The position numbers and the translations under genes were made by a program. DNA of 35,456 bases, taken from the NCBI GenBank assembly GCA_938085095.1, contig CALKEI010000188.1:1-35456 (forward strand). The letters are read 5' to 3'. Shown here piece after piece: positions 26,109 through 35,101 of the stretch (position 1 is its first letter; the number at the start of each line of letters is the position of its first letter). The notes under the pieces were generated by a model. The model searched no databases. It was not told the DNA's origin and was given only the letters and a program-made list of their open reading frames with translations. Source of the DNA: an uncultured Luminiphilus sp. Lineage in GTDB: Bacteria; Pseudomonadota; Gammaproteobacteria; Pseudomonadales; Halieaceae.

Positions 26109-27301
26109 AAGATGTTTTTCTATACGATGCCATTCGCAGCCCGCGAACTCGAGCCAAAGCCACTGGAGGCCTGCACGGCTTAACGCCACCTGCACTGCTC
26201 AAACCGCTATACCAGGCCCTTGAAGCACGTAATCAGCTGGATCCGCTGACGGTTTCCGAAGTGGTACTGGGTTGTGTCACCCAGCACGGCGAACAAGCCG
26301 CCAATATCGCAAAAACTTCGGCGCTTTATGCCGGCTGGCCAGACAGTGTTGCCGGCCTGACCGTCCACCGCTTCTGCTCTTCCAGCATTGATGCCATCGC
26401 ACTGGCTGGATTAAAAATCGCCGCGGGTTACACGCAGGCGATCGTCGCGGGTGGTATCGAGATGATGTCCCGGGTGCCCATGCTCTCCGACGAGGCCCGA
26501 GTTTTCAGCGATCCTCACTATGCACTGCAGCATCAGATGCTGTTGATGGGGAGCGGTGCAGACCTCATTGCTACGCGAATTGGTGCATCGCGGGAAGAGT
26601 GTGATGCAGTCGCCTTGCAAAGCCAGCAACGGGCCACCATTGCTCAACAGGAGGGACGCTTTCAATCTATTGTGCCGATCGAAACGCCAGAGAAGCTGGT
26701 CGACGAGGATGAATGTGTGCGCGCAGACATGACCTTGGAAAGATTGTCGAGATTACCTGCCGCGTTCGCAGAGCTGGGTGCCGCCGGCGCCGATCAACTG
26801 CAGCTGAATCGCTTTCCCGAATTAGGTGCTATCGAGCACGTGCACACGATGGGTAATTCGCCCGCCATGTGCGATGCCGCAGCGATGGTCCTGCTTGGCG
26901 ATGAGGATTTGGGCCGCTCATTGGGCATTGCACCCAAGGCGCGACTGGTGCATAGCACCACCGCTTGCGGTGAGCCCCTTGAGGTCGTCAGCGGCTGTAT
27001 CACGGCAACGGAAAAGTTACTCGCCGACCACAAGATGGCGGCGCAGGATATCGATCTGTTCGAAGTGCATGAAGCCTTTGCGGCAACCGTAGTGAAGACC
27101 CGGCAAGCACTGGGAATCGACAACGCCTGTCTCAACGTCAACGGCGGTGTCATTGCTCTGGGTCATCCGATGGGGGCGACCGGTGCCATCATGACCGGCA
27201 CGCTGATCGATGAGCTACATCGCCAAAAATTGAGTACGGGCATTGTTGCCGCCAGCGGTGCCGCAGGGAGCGGCAGTGCCCTGCTACTGGAGCGCTGCTG
27301 A
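26105..27301 (+). CDS. Acetyl-CoA C-acyltransferase (thiolase), GTG start
   Basis: AIRSPRTRAKATGGLHGLTPPALL, TVHRFCSSSIDAIALAGLKIAAG, DLFEVHEAFAATVV, NVNGGVIALGHPMGATGAIM; GTGA overlap with upstream thiolase stop. Confidence 0.95.
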   Translation: MKDVFLYDAIRSPRTRAKATGGLHGLTPPALLKPLYQALEARNQLDPLTVSEVVLGCVTQHGEQAANIAKTSALYAGWPDSVAGLTVHRFCSSSIDAIALAGLKIAAGYTQAIVAGGIEMMSRVPMLSDEARVFSDPHYALQHQMLLMGSGADLIATRIGASREECDAVALQSQQRATIAQQEGRFQSIVPIETPEKLVDEDECVRADMTLERLSRLPAAFAELGAAGADQLQLNRFPELGAIEHVHTMGNSPAMCDAAAMVLLGDEDLGRSLGIAPKARLVHSTTACGEPLEVVSGCITATEKLLADHKMAAQDIDLFEVHEAFAATVVKTRQALGIDNACLNVNGGVIALGHPMGATGAIMTGTLIDELHRQKLSTGIVAASGAAGSGSALLLERC

Positions 27302-27309
27302 CGCTCCGC

Positions 27310-29289
27310 TTAGCGTACCCAAATGGGAGAACTCCAGACCCGCTCCTGCAGCGTCGTGTGCAAATCGACTCTCGGCTCGACGCCGGCGCGAATCGCGTCC
27401 CATGTAGACCAACGGCAAGTCGGGTTCTCAAGCGCCCGCACGTAGTAAAACGCACGACTCTCCGGATCATAATCCGGATCCTGCCAGACCGTTTTAAGCT
27501 CCGAGGCGCCCACGCCCTGCGTGATACTGCAGTCTGCTAGATTAACCTGCGCACCGTTACCCGGGCAGCGATGTGTATCGGGATCAGGGATTAGGTCATC
27601 CGAACACGCGATATCGTAGACCCTCTCCTGGGTCTGGCCATCCTTTTCCCAGCCTTTGATAATTTGCAGTCGCTGCAGAGCAGTACCACGCGGATCCGCA
27701 CTGGCCCAGGCGATAAAAGTGGGCGCATCGCCCGTTTTCGCGAGCTCGCCACCCATGGGTACGCCCCCCGCATAGGCATCCTCGATCATGGTCTCGGAAT
27801 GGATGATGTCCGGTGCGTAGTCAGTGCCCGCAAAAAAACGCACCCGCATACGCGGGCCAGACGTTGCAAACGTCTCCTTTCGACGGAACGCCTCATACAG
27901 CGCATCGCGGGTATTCTCCTCTGCCCATACGCCGGTCACACCGGAAGCACTCCAGCTCTCAAAGCCACCGCCGTAGGTATAGGTTAGTCCCTCTACCTCG
28001 GTCAATGTATCGGGTGCGATGAAATTGGCGAAGATGCCGTAAATCCTGTCCACGGGCACAGACCCGCGGCGTTCCGGTACGCCGTCAAGTAAACCTGCTT
28101 TGGAAAAAAACGTTTCCTCGTCATCGCTGGTACCCGCAACGTGAGTGTCACTCGCCGCAGCAAAGCCAAACTGATAGGGGTTCTCCACGCCCTGAGACTC
28201 GAGCATCAGACCGTTGCGGAGCGCTTCCCGAACATAGCTTCCTTTCTCCTCACTGTGGATGCTGGTCCCCACTCGAAATTTGTAGATCTCAAAATCAGCC
28301 CACTCATCGTTGGGAGACAGCAATGGATGGGTATCCGACGTACCTTTGACCTGAGTAATCTCCACAAGGGGTTCGTTGCGCATACGCTGCTCTGCATAAG
28401 CGTTATCCATGGGGTCACCGGCCCAGTCCTCAAGCTTGAACATCTGCCCGTTAGAGCCGTTGGAGTTATGGGGGATGGCAAGACTTTCGATACCCTGCTC
28501 TCTCAAGGTGTCCATCCAATCCCAGAGTCCTTCCGGATTCTGAGAATTGAGGCGCGAAAAAGGAACAGCAGGCAGCTTGTCCGCGCCACGGAAGAATACA
28601 TTGCGGTGAAGGTTGCCCACATCATCCGTCGATGAGGTGTATTCATAGGCCACAAACGTCGTGAAACGACCGGGATCATTGAATTGCTCTGCCGCATTGA
28701 TGATGTCAGCCCACGCCCGCCGGGTAACGTCAATCGCGACCTCCTCTGAAATGTGGCCTGCGCGGATACCCTCCAGCGTGCCCGGAATAAAGGAGGCAAA
28801 ATTGGAGAGCCGTGCCGTCAAGCTCCACAGACCCTTGTTGTCATCAGCATTGAGGTTGTGAAGCGGCTTGGAGACCTCGTATTGTGAGAAAGGCGTGGTG
28901 GTGTCACCCGCCTCAAGTGCCAATCCCAAAAACATTGCGTGGTCAGTGACCGCATAAAAATCAAGCGGTGTCGCCACCTGAATCTGGTAACCCGCAGGGT
29001 GTTCAATGGCCTGACCTTGTGCGAACCGGTACGCATCGTAGGGCGTTGCAGTGGTGCCAAAGTTATACGCATCGAATGAATACTCGGTGTGCACGTGCAA
29101 GTCGCCAAAGTAAGCATTGCGGAGCGGGTTTGCCGGGGGCGGAGCGCGATCGAGAATATCCATGACGGTTTCGAGCGGCTCGCCACCCCTACCACCAAAG
29201 TTGGTGTCCTCATCTAGCAGGCCCACTTCCTCGGTACAGGCTGACATCAGCGCCAGAAGGCTTAATACAAGTGCAAGGCGTTTCATCAT
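27310..29289 (-). CDS. DUF3604 domain-containing lipoprotein
   Basis: Lipobox LALMSAC; NAYFGDLHVHTEYSFDAYNFGTTATPYDAYRFAQGQ, LDFYAVTDHAMFLG, FGFAAASDTHVAGTSDDEE. Confidence 0.92.
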   Translation of the reverse strand: MMKRLALVLSLLALMSACTEEVGLLDEDTNFGGRGGEPLETVMDILDRAPPPANPLRNAYFGDLHVHTEYSFDAYNFGTTATPYDAYRFAQGQAIEHPAGYQIQVATPLDFYAVTDHAMFLGLALEAGDTTTPFSQYEVSKPLHNLNADDNKGLWSLTARLSNFASFIPGTLEGIRAGHISEEVAIDVTRRAWADIINAAEQFNDPGRFTTFVAYEYTSSTDDVGNLHRNVFFRGADKLPAVPFSRLNSQNPEGLWDWMDTLREQGIESLAIPHNSNGSNGQMFKLEDWAGDPMDNAYAEQRMRNEPLVEITQVKGTSDTHPLLSPNDEWADFEIYKFRVGTSIHSEEKGSYVREALRNGLMLESQGVENPYQFGFAAASDTHVAGTSDDEETFFSKAGLLDGVPERRGSVPVDRIYGIFANFIAPDTLTEVEGLTYTYGGGFESWSASGVTGVWAEENTRDALYEAFRRKETFATSGPRMRVRFFAGTDYAPDIIHSETMIEDAYAGGVPMGGELAKTGDAPTFIAWASADPRGTALQRLQIIKGWEKDGQTQERVYDIACSDDLIPDPDTHRCPGNGAQVNLADCSITQGVGASELKTVWQDPDYDPESRAFYYVRALENPTCRWSTWDAIRAGVEPRVDLHTTLQERVWSSPIWVR

Positions 29290-29326
29290 GATGCGTCTCT
29301 ATCTTTCTTGTTATCAGAACGAGAGT

Positions 29327-29707
29327 TTACTCGTCATCTGTTGCGGAGGGCACCTCCGGCACACGACGCCATTCAACCGTCCGCTTCATCATGCCCACCT
29401 TGACGGTAAACGCCAGGCGATCGTCTGACTCAAGGGTGATGGTAGCGTCACGATACTCCCCCAATCGGGCGGCAAATACCTGACCAGACCATTTACCCGG
29501 CTGGCTACCGGCCTCGAGATCCTTCACCACTCTGAACCCGACGCGCTCAGGCTGATTATCGTTGCGCACGACAACGCCCTCTCCGGCACCCGGGGCCATT
29601 TCAATCCAGACTGGCGCTTTCTCGTGTTGCCAAAACCCTGCCAGATCAGGTTCCGCCTGGGCAACTGATACTGCAAAGAGAAGTACCACTACATTAACGA
29701 GTTTCAT
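29327..29707 (-). CDS. Small secreted protein, possibly DUF2147-like
   Basis: Signal peptide MKLVNVVVLLFAVSVAQA; EPDLAGFWQHEKAPVWIEMAPGAGEGVVVRND. ATG 29707 gives a better signal peptide than 29734. Confidence 0.6.
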   Translation of the reverse strand: MKLVNVVVLLFAVSVAQAEPDLAGFWQHEKAPVWIEMAPGAGEGVVVRNDNQPERVGFRVVKDLEAGSQPGKWSGQVFAARLGEYRDATITLESDDRLAFTVKVGMMKRTVEWRRVPEVPSATDDE

Positions 29708-29745
29708 CACACCGTTTTCTCCATTTATGACCATTCACCGTAAAG

Positions 29746-30960
29746 TTAAGACGCAAGCTCCCTCGCCGTGAGTTTGCCCAGCTGCGACATGTGCACCTCG
29801 TCCGGGCCATCAGCAATTCGACAAAAACGACCGATCGTGAAGACATCGGGAATCATCGTGTCCTGACACACCCCCATGCCACCAAAAATTTGCATGGCTC
29901 GGTCTGCAACCTCCTGTGCCATTTTAGGTGCCACAATTTTAATCATCGAAATATACGGTCTTGCGCCGTCGAGGCCCTCGCGGTCCATGACCTCTGCCGC
30001 CTGCAGCGTCAGCAGCCGACACTGCTCTATGTCACAGCGGCTGCGCGCGATCTCGTGCTGAATAGACGTTTTTTTAATAAGCGGCTCGCCAAAGGCCACC
30101 CGTTCCTGAGCGCGAACACACATCAGCTCCAGACAGCGCTGGGCCATCCCGACAAAGCCCATCGCGTACTGGAACCGGCCCGGGCCCAAGCGCCCCTGCG
30201 CGATCTCAAAACCACATCCTTCGCCTTTGATCATGTTACTGACCGGAACTCTGACATCGTCAAACAGGAGCTCTGCTTCACCACCGGGAGAGTGGAGACT
30301 ATCGAACGCCCGCAAGGTCCTCACGAGTTGGACTCCCGGAGCATCCCGAGGCACTAAAATAGTAGAGTGCTGTCGGTGACGATCGTTCTCGGGATTCGAT
30401 TTACCCATTACCAACATGATCTTACAGCGCGGACTGACGGCCCCCGTTGTCCACCATTTACGGCCGTTAAGAACATACTCGTCACCCTCACGACGAATCT
30501 CCAGCTCCATATTGGTCGCATCTGAAGACGCCACCTGGGGCTCGGTCATGGCGTAAGCACTGCGGATCTCTCCTGCGAGCAGCGGCTTCAGCCACTGTTC
30601 TTGCTGCTCAGGTGTGCCGTACTTAGCCAATACCTCCATGTTGCCGCGATCTGGTGCATTGCAATTGAATGCGCTCTGGGCCCACATGACCTTGGACATG
30701 GTCTCAAAGAGGGGCGCGATCTCAACATTGGTGAGGCCAGGGCTCCAGGGGGCGTACTCCTTGGGGAGAAAGAGGTTCCACAATCCTTCAGCCTTCGCCT
30801 TGTCGCGGATATCGTCGTACCAGCCGGGCACCTCCCAAAGGTGCTCCGGATCATGGCACCACTCGTGCCACTCGCGCTCGCGTGGATAAATGTGCTCGTC
30901 CATAAAGTGCTGGAGCTGCGCATTCAATGCCTGAACCTGATCACTGATCTCAAAACTCAT
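29746..30960 (-). CDS. Acyl-CoA dehydrogenase family protein (ACAD10/11-like)
   Basis: SAYAMTEPQVASSDATNMELEI, NGRKWWTTGA, LFDDVRVPVSNMI, GPGRFQYAMG, QIFGGMGVCQDTMIPDVFTIGRFCRIADGPDEVHM. Confidence 0.95.
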   Translation of the reverse strand: MSFEISDQVQALNAQLQHFMDEHIYPREREWHEWCHDPEHLWEVPGWYDDIRDKAKAEGLWNLFLPKEYAPWSPGLTNVEIAPLFETMSKVMWAQSAFNCNAPDRGNMEVLAKYGTPEQQEQWLKPLLAGEIRSAYAMTEPQVASSDATNMELEIRREGDEYVLNGRKWWTTGAVSPRCKIMLVMGKSNPENDRHRQHSTILVPRDAPGVQLVRTLRAFDSLHSPGGEAELLFDDVRVPVSNMIKGEGCGFEIAQGRLGPGRFQYAMGFVGMAQRCLELMCVRAQERVAFGEPLIKKTSIQHEIARSRCDIEQCRLLTLQAAEVMDREGLDGARPYISMIKIVAPKMAQEVADRAMQIFGGMGVCQDTMIPDVFTIGRFCRIADGPDEVHMSQLGKLTARELAS

Positions 30961-30969
30961 ACATCAATC

Positions 30970-32106
30970 CTATTGCTTCTTTTTGTATCGACCTAGGTGT
31001 TTCTCGTTCACACCCACCATTTTCGTGTCAGCGCGAAAAGGCAGTCCCTGCTCCTGCCCCTCCAGCAGAGGTAAGTCACGATCGCGCCACAGGGGCTCCC
31101 AACAACCGGTGCTTTTCAGCAGCGCTTCTGCGTCAGCCTTGGCATCGGCGGGCAACGCCTCAAAATGATCCCGCAGCTGCTGCAGGCACCAGACCCGGTA
31201 TCGCGAATAGCGCGCACCCTCGTAGCGGATGCCATCGATCTCAACAGTAAAACGTTTGCTGCCAGATCGCACCGCCTCAACATTCGCCGACAGGTAGGGC
31301 AAATAACCGCGTCCCATGTGTTCGAGCAATGCCGGGATGCCATGGGGAACATCCGCCTGCCACTCACCCTGAGCGGTATTGAGTCGCGTATTCCATAAAC
31401 GCGTGACCCACTCCAGCACCGCCGGCGCCTGCCGCCTGAGTAACTCCAACGGCACGGGGTCCAACGCAAAATGCCGGAAGAAGGGCCCGGCAAAACCCAC
31501 ATCGGCGAGGGACGGTCGCTCCCCGAGCAAAAAAGGTTGTTGGCTGAGCGTGGCTTCAAGCTGTTGCCAGAGCGCGGCAACATCGGCTTCGACCGCTTTG
31601 AAATTGCTGCCGGTGATGCCATCCCCCGTGGTGTATCCACTGCGCTGTCGATGCTGCAAAAACCGTCGCTTTAGCCAGACCGGGAGCGGCTGGTTAGCCA
31701 TGACCTCTGTCGCTAGGTGATATGACGCAAAGCGTGCGCCCTCGGCGTAGTGCCAACGGTAATGCATGGCGGGTCGCCACCACCACTCGTCTGCCCAATC
31801 TTCCAGCAGGGAGCACACAAATCGCTGCAGAGGATCGGGCGGCAGTATGGGGTGCTCTGGATGACGCGCTTCGAACCACTCGATCATCTTGGTGGTATCG
31901 GTCATGAATCGGCCGTCGGGTAATACGATGGCCGGCATCTGCATCACCCCGAGCTCGCGCTCCAACACCTTGCGCACGGCCGGAAACTGCATGCTTTCGA
32001 GTCGGTAGGGAATCTGCTTGAGACGCAGGTAGTTCTCCATCTTCCCCGTGAAGTAGGAGATATTGGAGCCCAATAAGGTGAGCGGTGCTTTGCCCTGATC
32101 AGACAT
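30970..32106 (-). CDS. Glutathione S-transferase family protein with extra C-terminal domain (paralog A)
   Basis: SYFTGKMENYLRLKQIPYRLESM, VMQMPAIVLPDGRFMTDTTKMIEWFEARHP thioredoxin-like half; all-alpha half with DWADEWWWRPAMHYRWHY, RPSLADVGFAGPFF; about 110 aa C-terminal extension. Confidence 0.87.
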   Translation of the reverse strand: MSDQGKAPLTLLGSNISYFTGKMENYLRLKQIPYRLESMQFPAVRKVLERELGVMQMPAIVLPDGRFMTDTTKMIEWFEARHPEHPILPPDPLQRFVCSLLEDWADEWWWRPAMHYRWHYAEGARFASYHLATEVMANQPLPVWLKRRFLQHRQRSGYTTGDGITGSNFKAVEADVAALWQQLEATLSQQPFLLGERPSLADVGFAGPFFRHFALDPVPLELLRRQAPAVLEWVTRLWNTRLNTAQGEWQADVPHGIPALLEHMGRGYLPYLSANVEAVRSGSKRFTVEIDGIRYEGARYSRYRVWCLQQLRDHFEALPADAKADAEALLKSTGCWEPLWRDRDLPLLEGQEQGLPFRADTKMVGVNEKHLGRYKKKQ

Positions 32107-33053
32107 TACGGGCTGGCATAGTCCTGCAATTGACCCAGCGAACCATAAAAACCGTTCATGGTGCTCTGAATCACCTCAGCCACGGGCTGTATCGCATCGA
32201 TTCGGCCGACGACTTGTCCGGAGAGCGGGATCGCCGCTTCCATGTCACCACCAAAATACAGCTCTTGTACGCCGGCTAATTGCTCACGGAAATCAAAGGC
32301 ACCCAAAGGCTGCAACTGGGCAGTTCGTTCGGTGCGCAAGGCGCGCAAGGCCGGTCGGGATTGCTGATTCAGAAACACCGTATCAGTCTCCTTCGCCTCC
32401 ACCACGGCCTGCTTCCAATTCTGATGGACCGGGGACTCGGCGCTACTCAGCATACGGGTGCCCATTTGCACCCCCTCGGCACCCATCGCGAAAGCGGCGG
32501 CCATCGAGGGGCCGTCGCAGATACCGCCCGCGGCAATAATCGGGATATCAGTGCGCGAGCGAATAAGCGGCAGGAGCACCATTAATGAGACCGGGCTTGG
32601 ATTTTTAAAACCGCCGCCCTCGCCGCCCTCGACGATCAGACCATCCACACCACAATCAATCGCCTTGAGCGCCATATCCAGCGTTGGCACCACATGGAAA
32701 ACCTTGATGCCCGCCTGCTGGAAGATCTCGGTGCAAACCGCGGGACTACCTGATGACGTTGTCACAAAAGGCAAGTTTTGTTCGATCACGAAGTCGATGA
32801 AGTTGCTGCCCTTCACAAAGGCCAGCGCGACATTCATGCCAAAGGGCTTGTCGGTGAGATCACGCATTTTCCAGACTTCGTCGCGGATCGCATCGAGCTC
32901 GCCGGAGCCGGTTTCGATGATGCCCATGCCACCGGCATTACAGACCGCCGAAGCAAGTTGCGCACGGGCTATCCAGCTCATCGGCGCCTGAATGATGGGA
33001 TAGTCAGTACCCGTGATTTCGGTGATCCGGTTTTTGATCGGTGCAGCGCTCAC
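32106..33053 (-). CDS. Nitronate monooxygenase / 2-nitropropane dioxygenase-like FMN protein, GTG start
   Basis: YPIIQAPMSWIARAQLASAVCNAGGMGIIETG, DGLIVEGGEGGGF, IPIIAAGGICDGPSMAAAFAMGAEGVQMGTRML. Confidence 0.92.
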   Translation of the reverse strand: MSAAPIKNRITEITGTDYPIIQAPMSWIARAQLASAVCNAGGMGIIETGSGELDAIRDEVWKMRDLTDKPFGMNVALAFVKGSNFIDFVIEQNLPFVTTSSGSPAVCTEIFQQAGIKVFHVVPTLDMALKAIDCGVDGLIVEGGEGGGFKNPSPVSLMVLLPLIRSRTDIPIIAAGGICDGPSMAAAFAMGAEGVQMGTRMLSSAESPVHQNWKQAVVEAKETDTVFLNQQSRPALRALRTERTAQLQPLGAFDFREQLAGVQELYFGGDMEAAIPLSGQVVGRIDAIQPVAEVIQSTMNGFYGSLGQLQDYASP

Positions 33054-34090
33054 GCAACGCCCTCCAACATCGGCTCGATCCCGGTACCGGCTATCAGCGC
33101 ATCAACGCGTGTCCGGTCAGTGGTCGATAACTGCCCGTACTGATCGCGGGTCCATTGTAAGCACTTGGCCTGATAAGGGAACGTCCGTTGGTGCCAAGCG
33201 GCGCCGTCGATCTCGCACTCCCAGGTCTTCTCCTGCGCCATCAGCGCTTGGGCGTTAGCGAGTTGTGCCGGAGTGTAAACACGGCCGATTTCTGACAGCA
33301 ATCCTCTCAGACTGGCCGGCTGATCCTCCACTGCAATCCAGTCAGAGGCCTCGGGCATCAGACCACTGCCATCCGGCATTTTGTCGACCCAGCCCACCGT
33401 GCGCGGCGACACGGTGTGGGCAATCTCACGTGAAGTGGGATCAAAGCCCACCAACTGACTGAGCTGACCGAACAGACCAAAGTCGCCAGCGCCCGGCCGC
33501 TGACCCAACATAAAAGGCTGCTCAGCGAGATGGCTCTCCATCGCAGCAAGAAATCGCCTATAGCTTGCATCAATTATTGGCGCTGTCACCTCGTTGGAGC
33601 CAACCACCCAAAGTCTGTCAATTTGTCGCTGCGAGATAACGTCCTTGAACTGCTGAAACTGCTCCTTCGGCATTGAAACATCCATGCTGAGGGGTAACTT
33701 GGTGCCGGCATTATCGGCGTCAGCCTCGAAGTGCCAGCGGTAGTGAAACATGTACTTGGTGCACCACTCGTCCGCAAAGTCTTCGATCAAATAATCAATA
33801 AACGCGAGCGCCGGGTCCTCGGGCAGCACCGAGCGACCCGTATGCTCAGCCTCCAGCCGGCGGATGATTGGCGTAGAATCGCAGTGCGCGCTGACATCAC
33901 CGCCATCTTGGAAGAAGAAGGTGGGCATGAAGGAAGGCTTGGGCGCCTCGACCCCCATTGCTTGACACATTGCCTCGGGCTGACCCCAGGTGATGGCATA
34001 GGGAATGCGACGGTAGCGCAGCAACGCGATCATTTTCTGGGTGTACGGGGAGCCAGTTCCCCCCACCAACTTTACGGGTTCGCGAGACAT
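33050..34090 (-). CDS. Glutathione S-transferase family protein with extra C-terminal domain (paralog B)
   Basis: LVGGTGSPYTQKMIALLRYRRIPYAITW, DFADEWCTKYMFHYRWHF, RPGAGDFGLFGQLSQL; C-terminal extension similar to paralog A. ATG 34090 preferred to 34111. Confidence 0.87.
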   Translation of the reverse strand: MSREPVKLVGGTGSPYTQKMIALLRYRRIPYAITWGQPEAMCQAMGVEAPKPSFMPTFFFQDGGDVSAHCDSTPIIRRLEAEHTGRSVLPEDPALAFIDYLIEDFADEWCTKYMFHYRWHFEADADNAGTKLPLSMDVSMPKEQFQQFKDVISQRQIDRLWVVGSNEVTAPIIDASYRRFLAAMESHLAEQPFMLGQRPGAGDFGLFGQLSQLVGFDPTSREIAHTVSPRTVGWVDKMPDGSGLMPEASDWIAVEDQPASLRGLLSEIGRVYTPAQLANAQALMAQEKTWECEIDGAAWHQRTFPYQAKCLQWTRDQYGQLSTTDRTRVDALIAGTGIEPMLEGVA

Positions 34091-34121
34091 CGTTGGAACT
34101 CCTTGCGGCATGAAAGCAGGA

Positions 34122-34148
34122 CCTATATATTGGCATACATAGTGTCAA
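34122..34148 (-). promoter_or_regulatory. Candidate promoter of the GST-NMO-GST operon (minus strand)
   Basis: On minus strand TTGACA (34148-34143), 15 nt spacer, TATAGG (34127-34122), about 32 nt upstream of ATG 34090. Confidence 0.45.
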
Positions 34149-34272
34149 TAAGTAAGCACTGGCAAGCAGTATTCGCCGTGCCAACATAGTTGACGTACCG
34201 AAACGCTTGTCGCTCTGCATGCCACTATCGCATGGGCATGTGACGACAGAGAAGGCTGGGGAGAACGCCGAT

Positions 34273-34923
34273 ATGACATCACGACGCAAACTATGGCTCG
34301 GTTCCGTTTTTCTCTATGCGGTGTTCGTCAGCTGGTACACCGACTTCGGTGGCCCGCTCACAGAGGCGGAAATCCAGACGTTCATCGCCAACACTCAGGG
34401 GCGGGATCTCGGTGGCGACCCATCTGCTCGCGGGGCACTGCTCGAATTTCTCCGTAATGACACGGGTCGACAATTTCTGATGGTCAATGCCGTAGATCTG
34501 GCGAAGAACCCTCCCCAGATGAAGGGCGCGCCACCTGACGCGGACGCCCAGACACTGCTCGACCTTTACATGGAGCACATGATTCCCGCACTGCTGTCCC
34601 GAGCAAGCCATCCCGTCGTAGTCGGGAAATCGGTGGCCAACAGTTTGGATCTGTTGGGCATTGAAGGCGCCGAAGCGTGGTCAGACGGAGCGATCATGCG
34701 TTACCGAAGTCGACGAACGCTGATAGACATCGTTGGCAATCCTGAATTCTATGAGCGACACGACTTTAAATTGGCGGGCCTTGAGAAAACCATTGCTTAC
34801 CCCATCGAGCCGCGAATTCATCTCGGTGACCTGCGCCTGCTGCTGGGCCTTTTTCTACTGGCGACAACTGCGCTTATCGATACACGCCTGGCGCGAAAGA
34901 AGGCCGGTGCCGATCCCGCCTAA
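34273..34923 (+). CDS. Uncharacterised membrane protein with N- and C-terminal TM segments
   Basis: N-terminal LWLGSVFLYAVFVSWYT and C-terminal LRLLLGLFLLATTALI hydrophobic segments around a roughly 170 aa soluble region. ATG 34273 preferred to 34207. Confidence 0.7.
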   Translation: MTSRRKLWLGSVFLYAVFVSWYTDFGGPLTEAEIQTFIANTQGRDLGGDPSARGALLEFLRNDTGRQFLMVNAVDLAKNPPQMKGAPPDADAQTLLDLYMEHMIPALLSRASHPVVVGKSVANSLDLLGIEGAEAWSDGAIMRYRSRRTLIDIVGNPEFYERHDFKLAGLEKTIAYPIEPRIHLGDLRLLLGLFLLATTALIDTRLARKKAGADPA

Positions 34924-35101
34924 CTTTCTTGGTTTGTAGTCCCGAGTTGCAGAGTTTGACTCGAACACTTTGGGCAAATGGTGTCCTTAGATGACGGGCC
35001 CATCGCGTTTTTCAACCTTCTCAGCGAATGGCGAAATGCAGGTCACCTCAGCGGGATAACCATCGACTCAAGACGGTTCCGAATGCGCCGTATAGTGCGC
35101 C

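Noticed and set aside
25623-26195. 190 aa minus-strand ORF opposite the thiolase junction
   Set aside because: Spans two well supported plus-strand thiolase genes; no family features.
28141-28635. 164 aa plus-strand ORF inside DUF3604 gene
   Set aside because: Antisense to a well supported DUF3604 protein; no recognisable domain.
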